64,000 bases of DNA from Listeria ilorinensis (GTDB taxonomy: Bacteria > Bacillota > Bacilli > Lactobacillales > Listeriaceae): contig NZ_CAJYCN010000005.1 of assembly GCF_913566895.1 (NCBI RefSeq), positions 62,001 to 126,000 on the forward strand, read 5' to 3'. Shown here piece after piece: positions 22,927 to 32,336 of the stretch (positions within the stretch are counted from its first letter, which is position 1; every line of letters starts with the position of its first letter). The notes beneath the pieces were generated by a model that worked only from the letters and a program-made list of their open reading frames with translations, searched no databases and was not told the DNA's origin. A program made the translations under genes and the position numbers.

Positions 22927-24264
22927 ATGAATTGTTATCCGGGGAAACTCTATCTTCCAAAAGAAGTAGAAAATGTACAAAATATGCAAACAATGATGGC
23001 TATGCGAAAAAAACAAACACAATGGATATGTTTACGTTGTGGAAATGATGATCCAAATAAGTTTGGTAAAATGCCAAAAAAAGATTCTCATACAGAGATG
23101 GTAAATTACTGTCGCAATTGCTTAATGATGGGGAGAATAGATGAAGAAACTAAGCTCTATTATTTAAAAGCACAAGCACTAAAGCAAAGTGAGGAAAAAT
23201 TTTTACAATGGGTATTTCAGCTTAAAGCAGGGCAAGTCAAAGGGTCAGAAGCAGTTATTAATGCAATAAAAAAAAGAGAGCACCTTCTCTTATGGTCGGT
23301 TGCAGGATCAGGAAAAACAGAAATGACGTTTGCAGGTATTGAGTATGCATTGCAACAAGGCCTAAGGATTTGTTTATGTTCACCAAGAGTAGATGTATGT
23401 ATTGAACTTTTTCCGCGATTAAAAGAAGTATTCCCAACGATAGAAATGACATGCCTATATGGAGACTCGGAGCAAACTTTTCAAGGGGAAAGATTCGTCA
23501 TTACAACTACACATCAACTTGTTAAATTTTACCAGTATTTTGATATCATTTTAGTGGATGAGGTGGATGCTTTTCCATATGCTCAAGATCCGTATTTGGA
23601 ATATGCAGTTAAAAAGGCTGCTAAAGAAAATTCAGCACTTATTTATATCACTGCTACCCCGTCTCCTGAATGGCAGCGAAAATGCTTGCGAGGAGAAATG
23701 AACCATGTAAAAATTCCGACCAGATATCATCAGTTTGAATTACCTGAACCAAGGACTTGTTGGATGGGGAATTGGCAAAAATATCTTAAAAAAAGAAAAA
23801 TCCCAACTAAATTAGTTGAATGGCTAAAAATAGTTCAAAGAAAAAAACAGCGAGCGCTAATCTTTTTTCCAGAAATCAACGTGATGGAAGAAGTAGGCGA
23901 AATTATGCGAGAACAGGGATATGTAAAATTTTCTACTGTTCACTCAGCAGATAAAAAGCGAAAAGAAAAAGTCGAAGCATTACGGAACTTTGAAATAGAA
24001 TTTTTACTTACCACAACTATTCTTGAACGAGGAGTGACCTTTGAAAACGTCCAAGTTGCTGTATTTGGAGCAGAAGGACCGATTTTTACAGAAGCGGCGC
24101 TTGTACAGATTGCTGGCCGTGCTGGGAGGAAAATCGAATATCCGACAGGAGATGTTTGTTTTTTTCATCATGGAATAACTAAACAAATGCGGCAGGCGAT
24201 TCGTCATATTCAAATGATGAATCAATTAGGAAGACAGGAAGGTCTGTTAAAGGAAGATGAGTAA
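22927..24264 (+). CDS. comFA: Competence helicase/translocase ComFA
   Basis: ComFA is the ATPase that drives DNA uptake in natural transformation. The N-terminal four-cysteine zinc site is Cys35, Cys38, Cys62 and Cys65. Walker A is AGSGKT (126-131), Walker B LVDEVDAF, motif III ITATPS, and motif VI QIAGRAGRK. The length is 445 residues. The ATG at 22927 is preferred for its GAGGTG ribosome binding site; in-frame GTG and TTG codons lie just upstream. It is intact, is preceded by a double ComK site and overlaps comFC by 8 bases. Confidence 0.95.
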   Translation: MNCYPGKLYLPKEVENVQNMQTMMAMRKKQTQWICLRCGNDDPNKFGKMPKKDSHTEMVNYCRNCLMMGRIDEETKLYYLKAQALKQSEEKFLQWVFQLKAGQVKGSEAVINAIKKREHLLLWSVAGSGKTEMTFAGIEYALQQGLRICLCSPRVDVCIELFPRLKEVFPTIEMTCLYGDSEQTFQGERFVITTTHQLVKFYQYFDIILVDEVDAFPYAQDPYLEYAVKKAAKENSALIYITATPSPEWQRKCLRGEMNHVKIPTRYHQFELPEPRTCWMGNWQKYLKKRKIPTKLVEWLKIVQRKKQRALIFFPEINVMEEVGEIMREQGYVKFSTVHSADKKRKEKVEALRNFEIEFLLTTTILERGVTFENVQVAVFGAEGPIFTEAALVQIAGRAGRKIEYPTGDVCFFHHGITKQMRQAIRHIQMMNQLGRQEGLLKEDE

Positions 24265-24931
24265 TTGTCTTTACTGTGGCATAAATATTAATAAGCACGT
24301 AACATGGGATTTATTTAATTCATTTAGGCCAACACTTCTTTGTGAAAACTGCAAGGCCGGACTATCGTTTATCAATCAGGAGGAAGTATGTTCTATTTGC
24401 GGAAAACCTGATTCGAGATCGATTTGTCAGGATTGCAATGAAAGGCTGGCACAAGGAACACAATACCTAACACGCAATCATTCTGTATATCGATATAACC
24501 AATTTGCCAAAGGGCTAATGGAGCTTTATAAATATAGAGGGGATTATATATTAGCAAAAGTGTTAGGAGAATTACTCGAAAAGTCTCTACGATCAATGAC
24601 GAAGAATTTTGTTATTTGTCCGATACCGTTAGCAGAAAAAAGATTAGCTGAAAGAGGGTTTAATCAGGTCACTGCGATCCTGGATGAAGCCACATTTAAT
24701 TATCAAGAATTACTTGTCCGTGAGGAAGGGGAAAAGCAATCTAAACGAAATAGAATAGAGCGCTTGAATGCGAAGCAAGTTTTTCGTGAGGCTGAAATAA
24801 AATTATCAGTTGATCAGCCAATATTACTTGTAGATGATATTTATACAACCGGGGCAACCTTAAATCTTGCAGCAAAAGTCTTTTGTGATAAAGGATTTAA
24901 GAATATAGAGAGCTTGACAGTATTTAGATAA
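24257..24931 (+). CDS. comFC: Competence protein ComFC (phosphoribosyltransferase-like)
   Basis: ComFC acts with ComFA in transforming DNA uptake. The N-terminal zinc-binding part has four CxxC pairs (Cys4/7, 29/32, 45/48, 57/60). The C-terminal part is a type I phosphoribosyltransferase fold with VICPIPL and the PRPP loop LLVDDIYTTGATL. It is 224 residues long and complete. The start lies within the end of comFA, giving translational coupling. Confidence 0.94.
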   Translation: MSNCLYCGININKHVTWDLFNSFRPTLLCENCKAGLSFINQEEVCSICGKPDSRSICQDCNERLAQGTQYLTRNHSVYRYNQFAKGLMELYKYRGDYILAKVLGELLEKSLRSMTKNFVICPIPLAEKRLAERGFNQVTAILDEATFNYQELLVREEGEKQSKRNRIERLNAKQVFREAEIKLSVDQPILLVDDIYTTGATLNLAAKVFCDKGFKNIESLTVFR

Positions 24932-25057
24932 ATTTGTAATTTTTTTATTAAAATTAGGTTTGTTTTAGCTTAATTAGTGGAAACAGATAATATAGAATAG
25001 AGGTAAAACAGTTTATGCAAAACAGTGAATATTGTTTGCGTAAATGTTTGCAAAAAG

Positions 25058-25084
25058 GCTTTTTTTACCTTAGACTATGGGTAA
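25058..25084 (+). promoter_or_regulatory. Weak SigB-like promoter of hpf
   Basis: GGGTAA (25079-25084) matches a SigB -10, and GCTTTT (25058-25063) lies 15 bases upstream as a poor -35. hpf/yvyD homologues belong to the general stress regulon in Bacillus and Listeria, which is the main reason to consider it. Confidence 0.35.
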
Positions 25085-25137
25085 GGACATAAAAGCTCCT
25101 TGTAACAAATTTGTTTTATCTCAAAGGAGGAATTACT

Positions 25138-25692
25138 ATGCTTAAGTACAACATTCGTGGTGAAAATATCGAAGTCACCGAGGCAATCAGAAATTATGTG
25201 GAAAAGAAAATCGACAAACTGGAAAGATACTTTACTGAAACACCAGATGCCAATGTTCATGTGAACTTAAAGGTGTATTCTGATAAAAATGCGAAGGTTG
25301 AAGTTACAATTCCCCTCCCAAATCTTGTTCTTCGGGCAGAAGAAACAAGCGGAGACTTATATGCAAGTATTGATTTGATTGCTGATAAGCTGGAACGACA
25401 AATCCGTAAACATAAAACAAAAGTAAATCGTAAGTTCCGCGACAAAGGCGCAAGCCAAGATTACTTTGCTTTTTCTGAGGTAACAGGTTCTGGAGCGGAA
25501 GAAACAGAAAGTGATTTGGAAATTGTGCGTACAAAACAATTTTCATTAAAACCAATGGATAGTGAAGAAGCGGTCTTGCAAATGAATTTGTTGGGACACA
25601 GCTTCTATGTATATACAGACGCTGAATCCAATGGAACAAACATTGTTTATCGCCGAAAAGACGGTAAATATGGCTTGATTGAAACAAACTGA
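25138..25692 (+). CDS. hpf: Long-form ribosome hibernation promoting factor
   Basis: Long HPF dimerises 70S ribosomes into inactive 100S particles in stationary phase and stress. The N-terminal domain (about 1-105) opens MLKYNIRGENIEVTEAIRNYVEKK. A linker leads to the C-terminal dimerisation domain (about 126-184) with VRTKQFSLKPMDSEEAVLQMNLLGHSF content. The 184-residue length is that of the long form. I chose the ATG at 25138, directly after AAAGGAGG; an upstream in-frame TTG is not needed. In Bacillus the gene is yvyD. Confidence 0.95.
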   Translation: MLKYNIRGENIEVTEAIRNYVEKKIDKLERYFTETPDANVHVNLKVYSDKNAKVEVTIPLPNLVLRAEETSGDLYASIDLIADKLERQIRKHKTKVNRKFRDKGASQDYFAFSEVTGSGAEETESDLEIVRTKQFSLKPMDSEEAVLQMNLLGHSFYVYTDAESNGTNIVYRRKDGKYGLIETN

Positions 25693-25704
25693 ATTTGAAA
25701 TAGT

Positions 25705-25738
25705 AAACGCTCCGCCACAATCTGAGGCGGAGCGTTTT
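25705..25738. terminator. Bidirectional terminator between hpf and the chitinase gene
   Basis: AAACGCTCCGCC pairs perfectly with GGCGGAGCGTTT around a 9-base loop. T-rich tails lie on both strands, and it sits between convergent genes. Confidence 0.92.
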
Positions 25739-25748
25739 ATTTTAAATT

Positions 25749-26813
25749 TTACTTTGTTCCAAGAAAAGGACCATATGTGTCTGCAAATGAACTATTATAG
25801 GAAACACCGTTTTTATTTTTACCCTCATCCCAATTAGCTGACCACGTCATGATACCTCGAATGGCATTTCCGTTTGCTTGTAATTGATTGAAAGCATCAA
25901 AGACATTTTGTGGATTGGATACGTAGCCAGTTGCAGCGGCGTCATTATTACTTGGCAATCCTAAAACTAATTTGTCAGCTGGAATTTGAAGAAAACCTCT
26001 AGATCCATGGATAAAGGAATCAGCCATGTAGTAAAGAAATTCTTTTTTCAAGGTGTCATTGTTTTGTGCAATCCATTGATTCGTTTCATCCACCCAAACA
26101 CCGTCACCGCCTTGATTGTAAAGCTGAGGAGCAATGTAATCGTAATAGCCGTTAAGTGAAGTGATATAGGTTGCATAAGCACCGTCTGGTTTTAAATATG
26201 GAAATTCTGGAGCCATCGTGATCAAGAAATTCTTTCCTTCTGCACGGTAATGATTTTTTACAATCTTAAGCGCTGCCGGAATGACGGTTTGATTATTTCC
26301 GGCAGTAATAGCCGTTTGTTCGAGATCAATATCTAAGCCGTCAAAACCATACGTTTCAACCTGACGGATGATTTCATCTGCAAATGCTTGTTCATCTCCA
26401 GTTTGAAGTTGCACATGCCCATCCGCTCCTCCTAATGCAAGTAGGACACTTCTTCCTTGGCTGTTTAAATTAGCAACTTGTGCGCGAAAATCACTATCGG
26501 TCATTCCAACAGGCTTGAAACTTGGAATACGATTGATACCGTCCCCTTTCATAAATGCGACAGGGATGACATTATAGGCTTTGTTTACATTTGATAGCGC
26601 AATATCAGCAGAGCTTCCCTGTTGGTAGCCATCTTTTCCAGTAGATTTCCAACTGTGCCAATAGCCTGTTAATACCTTTTTACCAGAGATATCAGGCATT
26701 GATGAGGCTGCATCTGTTGCAGCAAAAGCGTGTCCGTTGAATGAAAAGCTGACAAGTATTGCTGCTCCCGTTAATAGACTTCCTACGCCCCATTTCTTTG
26801 TTTTTCGTAACAT
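25749..26813 (-). CDS. chiA: Secreted GH18 chitinase
   Basis: The 354-residue protein has a classical signal peptide (basic MLRKTKKW, hydrophobic core, AFA cleavage site near residue 31) and a single GH18 barrel. The catalytic motif DGLDIDLE is at 158-165, with Glu165 as acid. There is no chitin-binding domain and no sortase anchor, so it should be released. It resembles Listeria ChiA. Here it is inserted between hpf and secA, which are adjacent in Listeria monocytogenes. AAGGAGG lies 8 bases before the ATG. A SigB-type promoter and a cre site lie upstream. Confidence 0.92.
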   Translation of the reverse strand: MLRKTKKWGVGSLLTGAAILVSFSFNGHAFAATDAASSMPDISGKKVLTGYWHSWKSTGKDGYQQGSSADIALSNVNKAYNVIPVAFMKGDGINRIPSFKPVGMTDSDFRAQVANLNSQGRSVLLALGGADGHVQLQTGDEQAFADEIIRQVETYGFDGLDIDLEQTAITAGNNQTVIPAALKIVKNHYRAEGKNFLITMAPEFPYLKPDGAYATYITSLNGYYDYIAPQLYNQGGDGVWVDETNQWIAQNNDTLKKEFLYYMADSFIHGSRGFLQIPADKLVLGLPSNNDAAATGYVSNPQNVFDAFNQLQANGNAIRGIMTWSANWDEGKNKNGVSYNSSFADTYGPFLGTK

Positions 26814-26834
26814 ACAAAAATCCTCCTTTTTGAA

Positions 26835-26848
26835 TGTTTGCGTTTACA
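26835..26848 (-). promoter_or_regulatory. cre (CcpA) site in the chitinase leader
   Basis: On the minus strand TGTAAACGCAAACA matches the cre consensus TGWNANCGNTNWCA at 13 of 14 positions. It lies 22 bases upstream of the start codon and about 40 bases downstream of the expected transcription start, a roadblock position for carbon catabolite repression. Confidence 0.65.
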
Positions 26849-26891
26849 AAATGAAGTTGTGCAACTAGAGAAATTTAGCTGCAGTAGATTC

Positions 26892-26916
26892 ATACCCGTG
26901 CTTAATAAGTCCAAAC
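26892..26916 (-). promoter_or_regulatory. SigB-type promoter of the chitinase gene
   Basis: On the minus strand GTTT, 15 bases, then GGGTAT, an exact match to the SigB core elements at accepted spacing. It predicts a leader of about 70 bases containing the cre site. Confidence 0.7.
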
Positions 26917-27053
26917 GTCTAGGAATATCAATGAAAAGTATCTCGGTGTATACCAATGTTGAAGGAATGATATGTTTGCAATTAAATGATCGTTAACCAT
27001 TCTTAAAAATTTTTTTGTGTCACATAAAATACACATTTAATAAGGGAGCATCG

Positions 27054-27062
27054 TGCTATAAT
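27054..27062 (+). promoter_or_regulatory. Extended -10 promoter of secA
   Basis: TGCTATAAT is a perfect extended -10. The -35 region (27034-27039) is weak. Confidence 0.6.
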
Positions 27063-27223
27063 AGCTGTTGTCAAATATAAAAATGACAAAGTGATCGTGA
27101 TAGTGTTATTTTAAAGAAATAAGTGATAAAATTAATAAGTGTATCTTAAATTAGAATCCTGATTTAATATAGTTTGCTTAACTACGATCGAAATGTAGTG
27201 AGAACAGTAGAGGAGAATCAATA

Positions 27224-29737
27224 ATGGCAGGTTTATTGAAAAAGATTTTTGAGTCTGGTAAGAAAGACATGAAGTATCTTGAAAAAAAAGCAGATAAAAT
27301 TGAAGCTCTTGCGGATGAGATGGCAGGACTTTCGGATGATGCTTTACGTGAAAAAACAGTTGAATTTAAAGAGCGTTATCAAAATGGAGAGACGCTAGAT
27401 GATTTACTAACAGAAGCTTTTGCTGTGGCAAGGGAAGGTGCAAAACGAGTTTTAGGTATGTATCCGTTTCGTGTTCAATTGATGGGGGGGATCGTTCTCC
27501 ATGAAGGGAACATTGCCGAGATGAAAACGGGTGAAGGGAAAACACTAACTGCAACACTGCCTGTTTATTTAAATGCCTTATCTGGTGAAGGTGTTCACGT
27601 TGTAACGGTCAATGAATATTTGGCACAGCGTGATGCAGTTGAAATGGGTGAACTCTATCAATTTCTTGGCCTAACAGTAGGTTTGAATCTTAACGCGTTA
27701 TCTAGTGAAGAAAAACGCGAACAATATGCTTGTGATATCACGTATAGCACGAATAATGAACTGGGCTTTGACTATTTACGTGATAACATGGTGGTTTATA
27801 AAGAACAGATGGTGCAACGGCCGCTTTCTTTTGCTGTGATTGATGAAGTTGACTCTATTTTAGTCGATGAAGCAAGAACGCCACTGATCATTTCAGGTGA
27901 AGCAGAAAAATCAACACTTCTATATGTGCGAGCGAATACATTTGCTACAACATTAGTAGAAGAACGTGATTTTACAGTGGATGTTAAAACAAAATCCGTC
28001 AATCTGACCGAAGAGGGAATGGAGCGCGGTGAAAAATACTTTGATGTTGATAACTTGTATGATTTGGAAAATGCCGTTCTGCTACATCATATCGCGCAGG
28101 CACTTAAAGCTAATTATACAATGGCATTAGATGTAGATTATGTCGCGCAAGATGATGAAGTACTCATCGTTGACCAATTTACAGGTCGGATCATGAAAGG
28201 GCGCCGTTTTAGCGAAGGATTGCACCAAGCACTGGAAGCGAAAGAAGGCGTGACAATCCAAAATGAATCCAAAACAATGGCAACAATCACTTTCCAAAAC
28301 TATTTCCGTATGTATAAAAAACTAGCAGGTATGACAGGTACTGCTAAAACGGAAGAAGAAGAATTTCGCGATATTTATAATATGCGTGTTATTGAAATTC
28401 CAACAAATAAACCAATTATTCGGGATGACCGTCCTGATTTAATTTATACAACGATTGATGCTAAATTTAATGCAGTTGTGGAAGATATTGCTGAACGGCA
28501 TGCAAATGGACAGCCTGTTCTAGTCGGTACTGTAGCCATCGAAACATCTGAATTGATTTCAAGTAAGCTGAAGAAAAAAGGCATTCGTCACGATGTTCTC
28601 AATGCGAAGCAACATGAGCGTGAAGCTGAAATTATCAAAAATGCTGGTGAAAAAGGTTCTGTTACAATTGCAACCAATATGGCTGGTCGTGGTACGGATA
28701 TCAAGCTTGGTGAAGGTGTAATAGAGGTTGGTGGTTTAGCAGTCATTGGTACCGAACGGCATGAATCGCGGCGTATCGATAATCAATTGCGTGGCCGTTC
28801 AGGTCGTCAAGGGGATCCAGGTGTGACACAATTTTATCTTTCGATGGAAGATGAATTGATGCGCCGTTTTGGATCAGATAATATGAAGAGTATGATGGAA
28901 CGGTTCGGCATGGATGAAGAAGCCATCCAAAGTAAAATGGTCAGCCGCGCTGTAGAATCTGCCCAAAGACGTGTTGAAGGAAATAACTTCGATTCTCGTA
29001 AGCAAGTCTTGCAATACGATGATGTTTTACGTCAGCAACGGGAAGTGATTTACAAACAGCGTTATGAAGTTATTACAGCTGAAAATAGTCTTCGTGAAAT
29101 CGTTGACAGTATGATCGAACGAACTGTAAACCATATGGTAAGTGCCAATGCATCTACTCATGAAGCCGAGGAAGACTGGAATTTGCAAGGCATTATTGAT
29201 TATGTGGATGCCAATCTACTTTCAGAAGGTGCAATGAAAGTGGAAGATCTTGAAAATAAACAGCCGGATGAAATTGAAGCCTATATTTTGGAAAAAATTA
29301 AGGAAGCCTATGATGCTAAACAAGAATTGCTTCCAGAAGAACAATTTAATGAGTTCCAAAAAGTTGTCCTCCTCAGAGTGGTCGATACAAAATGGGTGGA
29401 TCATATTGATGCAATGGATCATCTGCGTGATGGCATCCATCTGCGTGCTTATGGACAAATTGATCCGCTTCGTGAGTATCAATCTGAAGGCTATGAAATG
29501 TTCGAACAAATGGTGTCTTCAATTGATGAAGATGTTGCACGTTATATCATGAAAGCTGAAATCAGACAAAATCTTGAACGTGAACAAGTGGCGAAAGGTG
29601 AAGCTGTTGATCCTGGTGAAGGAAAACCGGAAGCCAAACGTCAACCAATTCGCAAAGACAAACATATTGGACGCAACGATCCATGTCCTTGCGGAAGCGG
29701 TAAAAAATACAAAAACTGTCATGGAAAAGAAGCTTAA
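27224..29737 (+). CDS. secA: Preprotein translocase ATPase SecA
   Basis: SecA drives export through SecYEG. Walker A is MKTGEGKTL (100-108), Walker [10 protein letters not shown], the second RecA-like domain has [14 protein letters not shown] and [13 protein letters not shown], and the C-terminal zinc motif [13 protein letters not shown] ends the protein. The length is 837 residues, normal for SecA1. The ribosome binding site is AGAGGAGA. It is followed by a stem-loop and then prfB, as in other Firmicutes. Confidence 0.98.
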   Translation: MAGLLKKIFESGKKDMKYLEKKADKIEALADEMAGLSDDALREKTVEFKERYQNGETLDDLLTEAFAVAREGAKRVLGMYPFRVQLMGGIVLHEGNIAEMKTGEGKTLTATLPVYLNALSGEGVHVVTVNEYLAQRDAVEMGELYQFLGLTVGLNLNALSSEEKREQYACDITYSTNNELGFDYLRDNMVVYKEQMVQRPLSFAVIDEVDSILVDEARTPLIISGEAEKSTLLYVRANTFATTLVEERDFTVDVKTKSVNLTEEGMERGEKYFDVDNLYDLENAVLLHHIAQALKANYTMALDVDYVAQDDEVLIVDQFTGRIMKGRRFSEGLHQALEAKEGVTIQNESKTMATITFQNYFRMYKKLAGMTGTAKTEEEEFRDIYNMRVIEIPTNKPIIRDDRPDLIYTTIDAKFNAVVEDIAERHANGQPVLVGTVAIETSELISSKLKKKGIRHDVLNAKQHEREAEIIKNAGEKGSVTIATNMAGRGTDIKLGEGVIEVGGLAVIGTERHESRRIDNQLRGRSGRQGDPGVTQFYLSMEDELMRRFGSDNMKSMMERFGMDEEAIQSKMVSRAVESAQRRVEGNNFDSRKQVLQYDDVLRQQREVIYKQRYEVITAENSLREIVDSMIERTVNHMVSANASTHEAEEDWNLQGIIDYVDANLLSEGAMKVEDLENKQPDEIEAYILEKIKEAYDAKQELLPEEQFNEFQKVVLLRVVDTKWVDHIDAMDHLRDGIHLRAYGQIDPLREYQSEGYEMFEQMVSSIDEDVARYIMKAEIRQNLEREQVAKGEAVDPGEGKPEAKRQPIRKDKHIGRNDPCPCGSGKKYKNCHGKEA

Positions 29738-29750
29738 CGAACAGATGCGA

Positions 29751-29784
29751 AAAGCCAAATCTCAATTAGAGGTTTGGCTTTGTT
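29751..29784 (+). terminator. Stem-loop after secA (probable partial terminator)
   Basis: AAAGCCAAA pairs perfectly with TTTGGCTTT, with TCTC and GAGG extending the stem. The tail GTTCTT is T-rich but interrupted, so read-through into prfB is possible. Confidence 0.6.
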
Positions 29785-29879
29785 CTTACCTAGTAGTGAA
29801 AATCCTACTAGCCAAATCAAGCAATTTTCTATATACTGGTATAGATTGTGAAAAAATTTTTGAAAAGGTGGAAAAAATA

Positions 29880-30981
29880 ATGGAATTAGCAGAAATCCGT
29901 AATGCCTTAGAAAATACGGCACAACAAATCAAAGACTTTAGGGGGTCTCTTTGACTTAGATAATATGGAGGTGCGCATTGCTGAACTAGAGGATCAAATG
30001 TTGGATCCTAATTTTTGGAATGATCAGCAGGCGGCTCAAAAAGTTATCAACGAGTCAAATGGGCTGAAAGAAGTTTACAATGCTTTCCACAAGATGGAAG
30101 AAGAACAAGAAAATATGGACGTTTCACTTGAACTGCTAAAAGAAGAAGCGGATAGTGATCTTCAAGCTGAACTAGAAGAGGAGCTTGGTAGCTTTATCCA
30201 AGAATTGGCAGACTTTGAGCTTAAGTTGATGCTGAACGGACCTTATGATAAAAATAATGCGATATTAGAACTTCATCCAGGCGCTGGCGGGACGGAATCT
30301 CAGGACTGGGGTTCGATGTTATTTAGAATGTATCAGCGCTTTGCTGAGAAAAAAGGCTTTAAAGTTGAAACGATTGACTATCAAGCTGGTGACGAGGCCG
30401 GCATTAAAAGTGTGACTTTGCTTATTAAGGGGCATAATGCCTATGGCTATTTGAAAGCAGAAAAAGGGGTTCACCGTCTTGTGCGGATTTCTCCATTTGA
30501 TTCATCAGGTCGCCGTCATACTTCTTTTGTTTCAGTGGATGTTATGCCGGAAATGGATGACGATATTGAAATTGAAGTGCGTTCTGAAGATTTAAAAATT
30601 GATACGTATCGGGCGACGGGTGCAGGGGGTCAGCATATCAATACGACTGATTCGGCTGTTCGGATGACACATATTCCAACGGGGATTGTCGTTACCTGCC
30701 AATCAGAACGTTCGCAGTTGAAAAACCGTGAACAGGCAATGCGGATGCTGAAGGCCAAACTTTATCAAAAAGAACAAGAAGAGAAAGAGCAAGAACTGGC
30801 CGCCATTCGTGGTGAACAAAAGGAAATTGGTTGGGGCAGTCAGATTCGCTCCTATGTCCTCCATCCTTATTCCATGGTGAAAGATCATCGGACCAATGAA
30901 GAGACAGGGAATACACAAGCGGTTATGGACGGAGAAATTGATGATTTCATCAATGCCTATCTGCGTTCACAAATTGGTTAA
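29880..30981 (+). CDS. prfB: Peptide chain release factor 2, with programmed +1 frameshift
   Basis: RF2 recognises UGA and UAA stop codons. The first 24 codons ([20 protein letters not shown] onward) end at an in-frame TGA at 29952-29954. The slippery CTT TGA C follows an internal Shine-Dalgarno-like AGGGGG, the classic autoregulatory +1 site. Shifting one base gives D-L-D-N-M-E-V-R-I and a continuous 366-residue RF2 with RISPFDS (SPF anticodon motif) and GAGGQHIN (GGQ). The 29880 start has AAGGTGG upstream. Low RF2 lets the ribosome shift and restores RF2. Confidence 0.96.
29949..29955 (+). promoter_or_regulatory. Programmed +1 frameshift site in prfB
   Basis: CTTTGAC at codon 24 with AGGGGG at 29940-29945, about three bases upstream. 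This is the standard RF2 recoding signal. Confidence 0.95.
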
Positions 30982-30998
30982 AGAGGGGCATATCGGGA

Positions 30999-31856
30999 GT
31001 GAAAAGAAGACGAAGAACGTTATCGCCTACTTGGCAAAAAGTGATTGAATATGTGTATGTGGTGCTTGGGGCAGCTATCATTGCGCTTGCTTTTAATGTG
31101 CTGCTTCTACCTAATCATATCGCTTCGGGCGGAGTTAGCGGAATTAGTACGATCATTAATTATCTAACTGGATGGACACCAGCTTTCATCCAATGGGCGC
31201 TTAACATTCCTTTATTTATTGCAGGGATATTTTTTCTTGGATATCAGTTTGGTATCAAAACTTTTATTGGAACGATGACAGTCCCGTTATTTGTTTATTT
31301 GACACAGGGACTGGAACCATGGACGAAAGAACCACTTGTTGCAGCTTTGTTTGGCGGTGTTTTAGTCGGGATCGGTCTGGGGATCGTTTTTCGAGGGAAA
31401 GCTTCTACTGGAGGAACAGATGTTGTTGCGCAAATTTTACATCGCTATACACATTTGTCTTTAGGAATCTGTGTGGCGCTTATTGATGGGCTTGTCGTTA
31501 TTTCAGCCATGTTTGTTTTTGACATTGAATCTGGCTTATATGCATTGATTGGTCTGTTTGCAACAAGCAAGACCATTGATTTGGTACAAGTTGGCTTGAA
31601 TCAGTCCAAAACAGTATTGATTATTTCTAACAATCAAGAGGCGATTCGTGAAGCAATTCTCTTCAAAATAGATCGCGGCATCACTCGTCTTTCTGCAAAA
31701 GGAGGATATACAGATGAAGATAAACAAATTCTTCTCTGTGTCATTGCGCAGCGTGAATTTTCTCGTTTGAGAGAAGTAGTGAAAGAGATCGATCCAACGG
31801 CGTTTGTGGTTGTGATGAGTGCGAGTGAAGTAATGGGAGAAGGCTTTACACTCTAA
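30999..31856 (+). CDS. YitT family membrane protein (DUF2179)
   Basis: The 285-residue protein has about five to six N-terminal membrane helices (20-200), with LLPNHIASGGVSGISTIINYLTGW content and the GKASTGGTDVVAQIL loop. It ends in a cytosolic DUF2179 domain of about 80 residues (RGITRLSAKGGYTDEDKQILLCVI region). Function is unknown; relatives occur in several copies per Bacillus genome. It starts at GTG 17 bases after prfB, with GAGGGG upstream, and is probably co-transcribed with prfB. Confidence 0.85.
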   Translation: MKRRRRTLSPTWQKVIEYVYVVLGAAIIALAFNVLLLPNHIASGGVSGISTIINYLTGWTPAFIQWALNIPLFIAGIFFLGYQFGIKTFIGTMTVPLFVYLTQGLEPWTKEPLVAALFGGVLVGIGLGIVFRGKASTGGTDVVAQILHRYTHLSLGICVALIDGLVVISAMFVFDIESGLYALIGLFATSKTIDLVQVGLNQSKTVLIISNNQEAIREAILFKIDRGITRLSAKGGYTDEDKQILLCVIAQREFSRLREVVKEIDPTAFVVVMSASEVMGEGFTL

Positions 31857-31861
31857 TTAAC

Positions 31862-31909
31862 ATCCTCTCTAGAAAAGAGTAATGACTCCATTTTCTAGAG
31901 GGGATTTTT
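31862..31909 (+). terminator. Intrinsic terminator after the YitT-family gene
   Basis: A 15-base-pair stem (ATCCTCTCTAGAAAA with TTTTCTAGAGGGGAT, one G-U) followed by TTTTT. Confidence 0.92.
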
Positions 31910-32081
31910 AAATATCAGCTTTTATATAACAGTTTTATGACAATGCAAACTGTGTTAGTGTTCACAAATAGGCAAGAATGACTGGAATGGTCTGCACCAC
32001 TTGCTTTGAGATGTAATCATTTTTAATCTACTTGTAATGTTAATTTGTTTTAAAAAACGGTACAATAGGGACAGCAAAAAG

Positions 32082-32107
32082 AAAAAGCAGTGGAAACGGC
32101 TTTTTTT
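32082..32107 (+). terminator. Terminator-like hairpin upstream of ftsE
   Basis: AAAAAGC pairs with GCTTTTT around about 10 bases and is followed by further T residues. With the TACAAT at 32061 it could bound a transcript of only some 40 bases, or act as an attenuator. Confidence 0.45.
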
Positions 32108-32232
32108 GTTTGTCTAAAATGAATAATAGGTTAGTGAAAAGTATCAGGACAGGAAACTGGTTATTACGCTGGAATTTATAATGTCATATGATGAAATATA
32201 ACTGTAATGCAATTAACCCATGTATGAAAAAC

Positions 32233-32293
32233 TACCATGATATAATGACTCTTGTGTTGTATAGGGTTTCTCTATACACGGTTTATCATGGTA
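32233..32293 (+). repeat. Inverted repeat and nested hairpin around the ftsE promoter
   Basis: TACCATGATA (32233-32242) is repeated in inverse as TATCATGGTA (32284-32293), a perfect 10-base pair of arms. Inside lies TGTATAG (32258-32264) with CTATACA (32272-32278). The left arm overlaps the extended -10 element TGATATAAT (32238-32246). Confidence 0.75.
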
Positions 32294-32336
32294 TTACCTT
32301 GGGCAAACCTGAAAGAAAGGCAAGTTAGGTGATAAA

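Larger units (their letters stand above)
26814..27223. other. Divergent region chitinase / secA
   Basis: The 410 bases hold the chitinase ribosome binding site, the cre site (26835-26848), the SigB-type promoter (26892-26916) and, on the plus strand, the secA promoter (-10 at 27057-27062). The secA leader is about 150 bases, AT-rich, with no clear hairpin or leader peptide. Confidence 0.6.
31910..32336 (+). other. Regulatory region upstream of ftsEX
   Basis: The 427-base interval holds three TGTAAT hexamers, a -10-like TACAAT (32061-32066) followed 16 bases on by a terminator-like hairpin (32082-32107), and then the ftsE promoter (TGATATAAT, 32238-32246) framed by a perfect 10-base inverted repeat with a smaller hairpin inside (32233-32293). 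No protein-coding frame was seen. Confidence 0.6.

Noticed and set aside
24999-25032. SigH-like promoter for hpf
   Set aside because: AGAGGTAAA and AGTGAATAT match the elements, but the 16-base spacer is too long for SigH.
29574-29954. A 126-residue protein ending at the prfB TGA
   Set aside because: Its first 100 codons are the shadow of the end of secA in another frame; only the last 24 codons are real, as the RF2 N-terminus.
31980-32060. WalR or PhoP sites among the three TGTAAT hexamers before ftsE
   Set aside because: The hexamers are not at the 5-base spacing of WalR boxes and do not match TTTACA; the spacing is irregular.
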